IMG/VR virus record: IMGVR_UViG_3300000101_000138
Span: 1-25,747 of that record
Strand: one strand, 5' to 3'
Length of the DNA stretch: 25,747 nt
From: a virus
In this document: in pieces, positions 23,637-25,747 of the stretch
Layout: every line of letters starts with the position of its first letter
How positions within the stretch are numbered: position 1 is the stretch's first letter
Translations under genes and position numbers: made by a program
Notes under the pieces: generated by a model
Seen by the model: only the letters and a program-made list of their open reading frames with translations
Database searches by the model: none
Told to the model about the DNA's origin: nothing

Positions 23637-24561
23637 TCGCGCCCAGACCACCATAAACACCAAGAGCAAGACCCTCTGCCTGACCTTTAGAGCATGAAGT
23701 TTCAGGATGGACAAAGTACTTGACAAGTGCAGCAACCATTCCATTACCCCTCTTATCGATGCCATCAATATTTTCCCCGTAGAGACTTCCTTCTATCTGT
23801 TCAGACATGAGGAGTTTAGAATAAGCAGTTTTCTGAGAGGTGTGAAGTTCTGTCATAACAAACATCAATTGAACATCCAGTTCATAGAAGTTCTTTGCTG
23901 GACTCAGTCTCTTGGCGTATGAGATGAACCTTTTGTATCTTGGAGAATCAACTGGATAACCTGCTATGCCTCCTGGTTTGGTAGAACTCAAACCGCTGAT
24001 TGCCATAAGCACTCCCGTCATTGAAGATGCCTGTTTTGCATTCAGTCCATTGTCAATAAAGAATCTCGCGACATCATTTTTATCTACCCTTGGTTGTGCT
24101 TGGACTTCAACAAAACTAAGTCCATCATCTGATTGAGTACCAAAATAAACAGGGTCTTGAACAGCAGCATTGGTTTGATCGAATATGAAAGCAAAGGGAT
24201 TTGTTGATATGTCTTCTCTTGATGCTGCTTGAACTGATGTTGGATACTCTATGTTTGGGAGGGAACCCAAGACCATCGGCAACTGTGATGAAGTCCCATC
24301 AAGGAAGATACCAAAGATCATTGCCCCTGGCAGTATCTGTGTGTTAACACCCAGACCAGAAACACCATATGAACTAGAAGGATTCATAACTTGCGCCCAA
24401 GGCAAATCTCTTTGTGGGATATCGTCTGTGTTCTGAGAGTGAACTCCAAAGACACGAACCTTTATTCTACCCTCAAGACCTGGCGGTGGTGAGGCATCGA
24501 TGCAGCGTCCCATAAACCATCGGACATTATCACCGTAAAACTCTGTTGGTATCGTTTTCAT
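23632..24561 (-). CDS. gp5-like OB-fold hub/spike protein with degenerate tail-lysozyme-like domain
   Basis: Residues 10-105 match the N-terminal OB domain of T4 gp5. 'NVRWFMGRCIDASPPPGLEG' followed by RIKVRVFGVH, then DLPWAQVMNP and GVSGLGV, parallels T4 NLNWFVGVVED, LGRVRVRVVGLH, KLPWMSVIQP and AMSGIGGSV. In T4 this domain plugs into the gp27 ring. Residues 157-295 look like the phage tail lysozyme family (Phage_lysozyme2): FFIDNGLNAKQASSMTGVLM, ISGLSS, GGIAGYPVDSPRYKRFISYA and DVQLMFVMTEL. The usual catalytic Glu of the 'GNLxxESG' motif is Ile188 here (MAISG, codon ATC), so lytic activity is doubtful. The needle part of gp5 is absent and appears to be encoded separately at 18863-21187. The stop codon overlaps a late promoter motif for the next gene. 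The OB domain is confident; the lysozyme fold is inference. Confidence 0.75.
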   Translation of the reverse strand: MKTIPTEFYGDNVRWFMGRCIDASPPPGLEGRIKVRVFGVHSQNTDDIPQRDLPWAQVMNPSSSYGVSGLGVNTQILPGAMIFGIFLDGTSSQLPMVLGSLPNIEYPTSVQAASREDISTNPFAFIFDQTNAAVQDPVYFGTQSDDGLSFVEVQAQPRVDKNDVARFFIDNGLNAKQASSMTGVLMAISGLSSTKPGGIAGYPVDSPRYKRFISYAKRLSPAKNFYELDVQLMFVMTELHTSQKTAYSKLLMSEQIEGSLYGENIDGIDKRGNGMVAALVKYFVHPETSCSKGQAEGLALGVYGGLGAI

Positions 24562-25747
24562 TAAGTCCTATCCAAACTATCGTCATTTACAATATCAGTT
24601 TGCGCGACCTTACAAATCATAAGGACAGCATCGTGCCGTTCTCTATCAAAGATGTGTCTACAGTTTTGTATTAGGTAGTATCCGCTCCTTTCTGTATTTG
24701 ATCCAGTAAGGGTATCTGATGCTGTATCTTCTGTTAAGAAGTGAACCTTAATAACATTACCGACACTCAACTCATCCTCTAGTATTCCAACTCCGTCAAC
24801 TTCTATTTCAAGCATATTTCTCGCCAACATGCTTCGGATAGATAAGGGTCTAACTTTATTTAAAAGGGAAGACTCATCGATTGCATCATGAATACTATTA
24901 ACAGTTGCGTATGTTCCATAGGATGTAACAGTGCTTCTTTGTCTTGCCGACCAGTAGGATGTTGGTCTTACCTCGTCTGCTATTTTTAGTTGGTCTTCTT
25001 GGTCATAGACCGTTTGCAGTATATCTCCGTCTGCTTCGCCACCGTTTAAAGTTTCGAGAAATTCGTTTGCGCTATAAAGTTTAGATATGTCCTGACTCGT
25101 ATATGTATCAAGATTAGAGATAGTACTTCCTACTGCGCCTTCTCTTATCATTTTCAAAGTATTTTCGATGTTGGCGAATTTGATATTCTTTATTATTCTT
25201 TTAGCACCCTTATAACCTTCGGGCGCTTTGAGATTGGTTTGGACTTGCGAATAGATGTAATCCTTTTTTTCTGTTCCGTTTGTTTCATTAGATATTGTTA
25301 TTCCATTAGTTACCATTGTCATAAAGTTTCCTAAACGCAATGTTGTTGTCTCGCTCATGTTCTGACCCCAGATGCTTCCCCAGATAAAGAATGGAGTTCC
25401 CCATCGGTCAGTTGCTCTTTCTGTCAACCACTCAACAGTCTCAAGTGGACTCAGGTATGGTACAAGTAATTTAATAGGTTCTTGTTCCGAACCGCTATTA
25501 TCTACAGTCACTAATTCTCTTCCATCGGGTAGTGTAAAATTTGAAGCAGATTCGACATCCAGAAAATTTCTCAGAATACTTTTAGATATCTCTTCAAGTT
25601 TTCCAGTATATGACTTACTGATTTTTAACACGCTGTTATTATAAGCATGAACCGATATTAGGTTCATAGATATAACCTCTGCTCTATCAGCAGTTTTCTC
25701 TTGCCGCATTATTGAAACAACCTTAAAGTCTAAACGAAAGTAGGGTT
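24561..25747 (-). CDS. gp27: Baseplate hub protein, T4 gp27-like (5' end beyond window)
   Basis: This is the C-terminal part of a gp27-type hub protein, which in T4 forms the trimeric ring joining the tail tube to the gp5 spike. The reading frame stays open from the stop at 24561 to the right edge. The ATG at 25709 is therefore probably internal: the upstream codons read on as protein, and the T4 alignment suggests about 100 more N-terminal residues. The visible stretch 'PLETVEWLTERATDRWGTPF' followed by FIWGSIWGQNM parallels the T4 gp27 segment with [20 protein letters not shown] and FVWQDIMGVNM. The end (GYYLIQNCRHIFDRERHDAVL) parallels T4 [21 protein letters not shown]. The stop overlaps the next start by one base (TAATG at 24561), which suggests translational coupling to the OB-fold protein that should sit directly beneath it. 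Family assignment is by motif and context, without a search. Confidence 0.8.
   Translation of the reverse strand, partial: PYFRLDFKVVSIMRQEKTADRAEVISMNLISVHAYNNSVLKISKSYTGKLEEISKSILRNFLDVESASNFTLPDGRELVTVDNSGSEQEPIKLLVPYLSPLETVEWLTERATDRWGTPFFIWGSIWGQNMSETTTLRLGNFMTMVTNGITISNETNGTEKKDYIYSQVQTNLKAPEGYKGAKRIIKNIKFANIENTLKMIREGAVGSTISNLDTYTSQDISKLYSANEFLETLNGGEADGDILQTVYDQEDQLKIADEVRPTSYWSARQRSTVTSYGTYATVNSIHDAIDESSLLNKVRPLSIRSMLARNMLEIEVDGVGILEDELSVGNVIKVHFLTEDTASDTLTGSNTERSGYYLIQNCRHIFDRERHDAVLMICKVAQTDIVNDDSLDRT

Noticed and set aside
25707-25709. ATG at 25709 as the true start of the hub gene
   Set aside because: The frame is open upstream to the window edge and reads as plausible protein. 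T4 gp27 has about 100 residues before the region that aligns here.

Overview
This window is a late structural-gene block of a T4-like (contractile-tailed) phage genome. All genes lie on the minus strand, so transcription runs from high to low coordinates. The sequence is moderately AT-rich (roughly 40% GC by eye), and genes abut or overlap by one base. Proteins resembling T4 gp27, gp5, gp25, gp6 and gp8 appear in an order typical of T4 relatives. Several companions (a very large DUF4815-type protein, a small protein with the 'KKVEGH' start, a split gp5) resemble what I know of marine T4-like phages of cyanobacteria and SAR11. That habitat and host class is inference; nothing in the window names the host.

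Layout in the direction of transcription. (1) 25747-18863, hub and puncturing device: a gp27-like hub protein cut by the right edge; a gp5 N-terminal OB-fold protein carrying a lysozyme-like domain that has lost its catalytic Glu; an unrecognised 282-aa protein; a protein with a T7-lysozyme-type amidase at its C-terminus; and a 774-aa protein with the gp5-type beta-helical needle and a long C-terminal extension ending in what looks like a degenerate Hedgehog/DD-peptidase-fold domain. (2) 18823-13986, baseplate wedge: gp25, gp6 and an 800-aa protein at the gp7 position with LamG-like sequence at its end. (3) 13979-8777, two adjacent fibre/spike proteins (1313 and 393 aa) sharing the same tandem 21-23-residue repeat; the larger also has a parallel beta-helix. 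(4) 8714-6, a 212-aa fibre-like protein, gp8, a 1902-aa DUF4815 protein, a 75-aa coiled-coil protein and a 199-aa fibre-like protein.

Four exact copies of TATAAATAAA, containing the T4 late-promoter octamer TATAAATA, sit on the minus strand 26-35 bases before the start codons at 23600, 18823, 9958 and 8714. They divide the block into late transcription units. Within units, four gene pairs overlap as TAATG, which suggests translational coupling. No tRNA, rRNA, CRISPR array, integrase or transposase is visible. No intergenic gap exceeds about 80 bases.

The most unusual region is the puncturing module. In T4 one polypeptide (gp5) carries the OB fold, lysozyme and needle. Here the OB fold and the needle are separate genes with two genes between them. 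Three different cell-wall-enzyme folds are spread over three proteins; two appear catalytically dead and the third (the amidase) has a substituted active-site Lys. The paired repeat genes are the second item worth attention.
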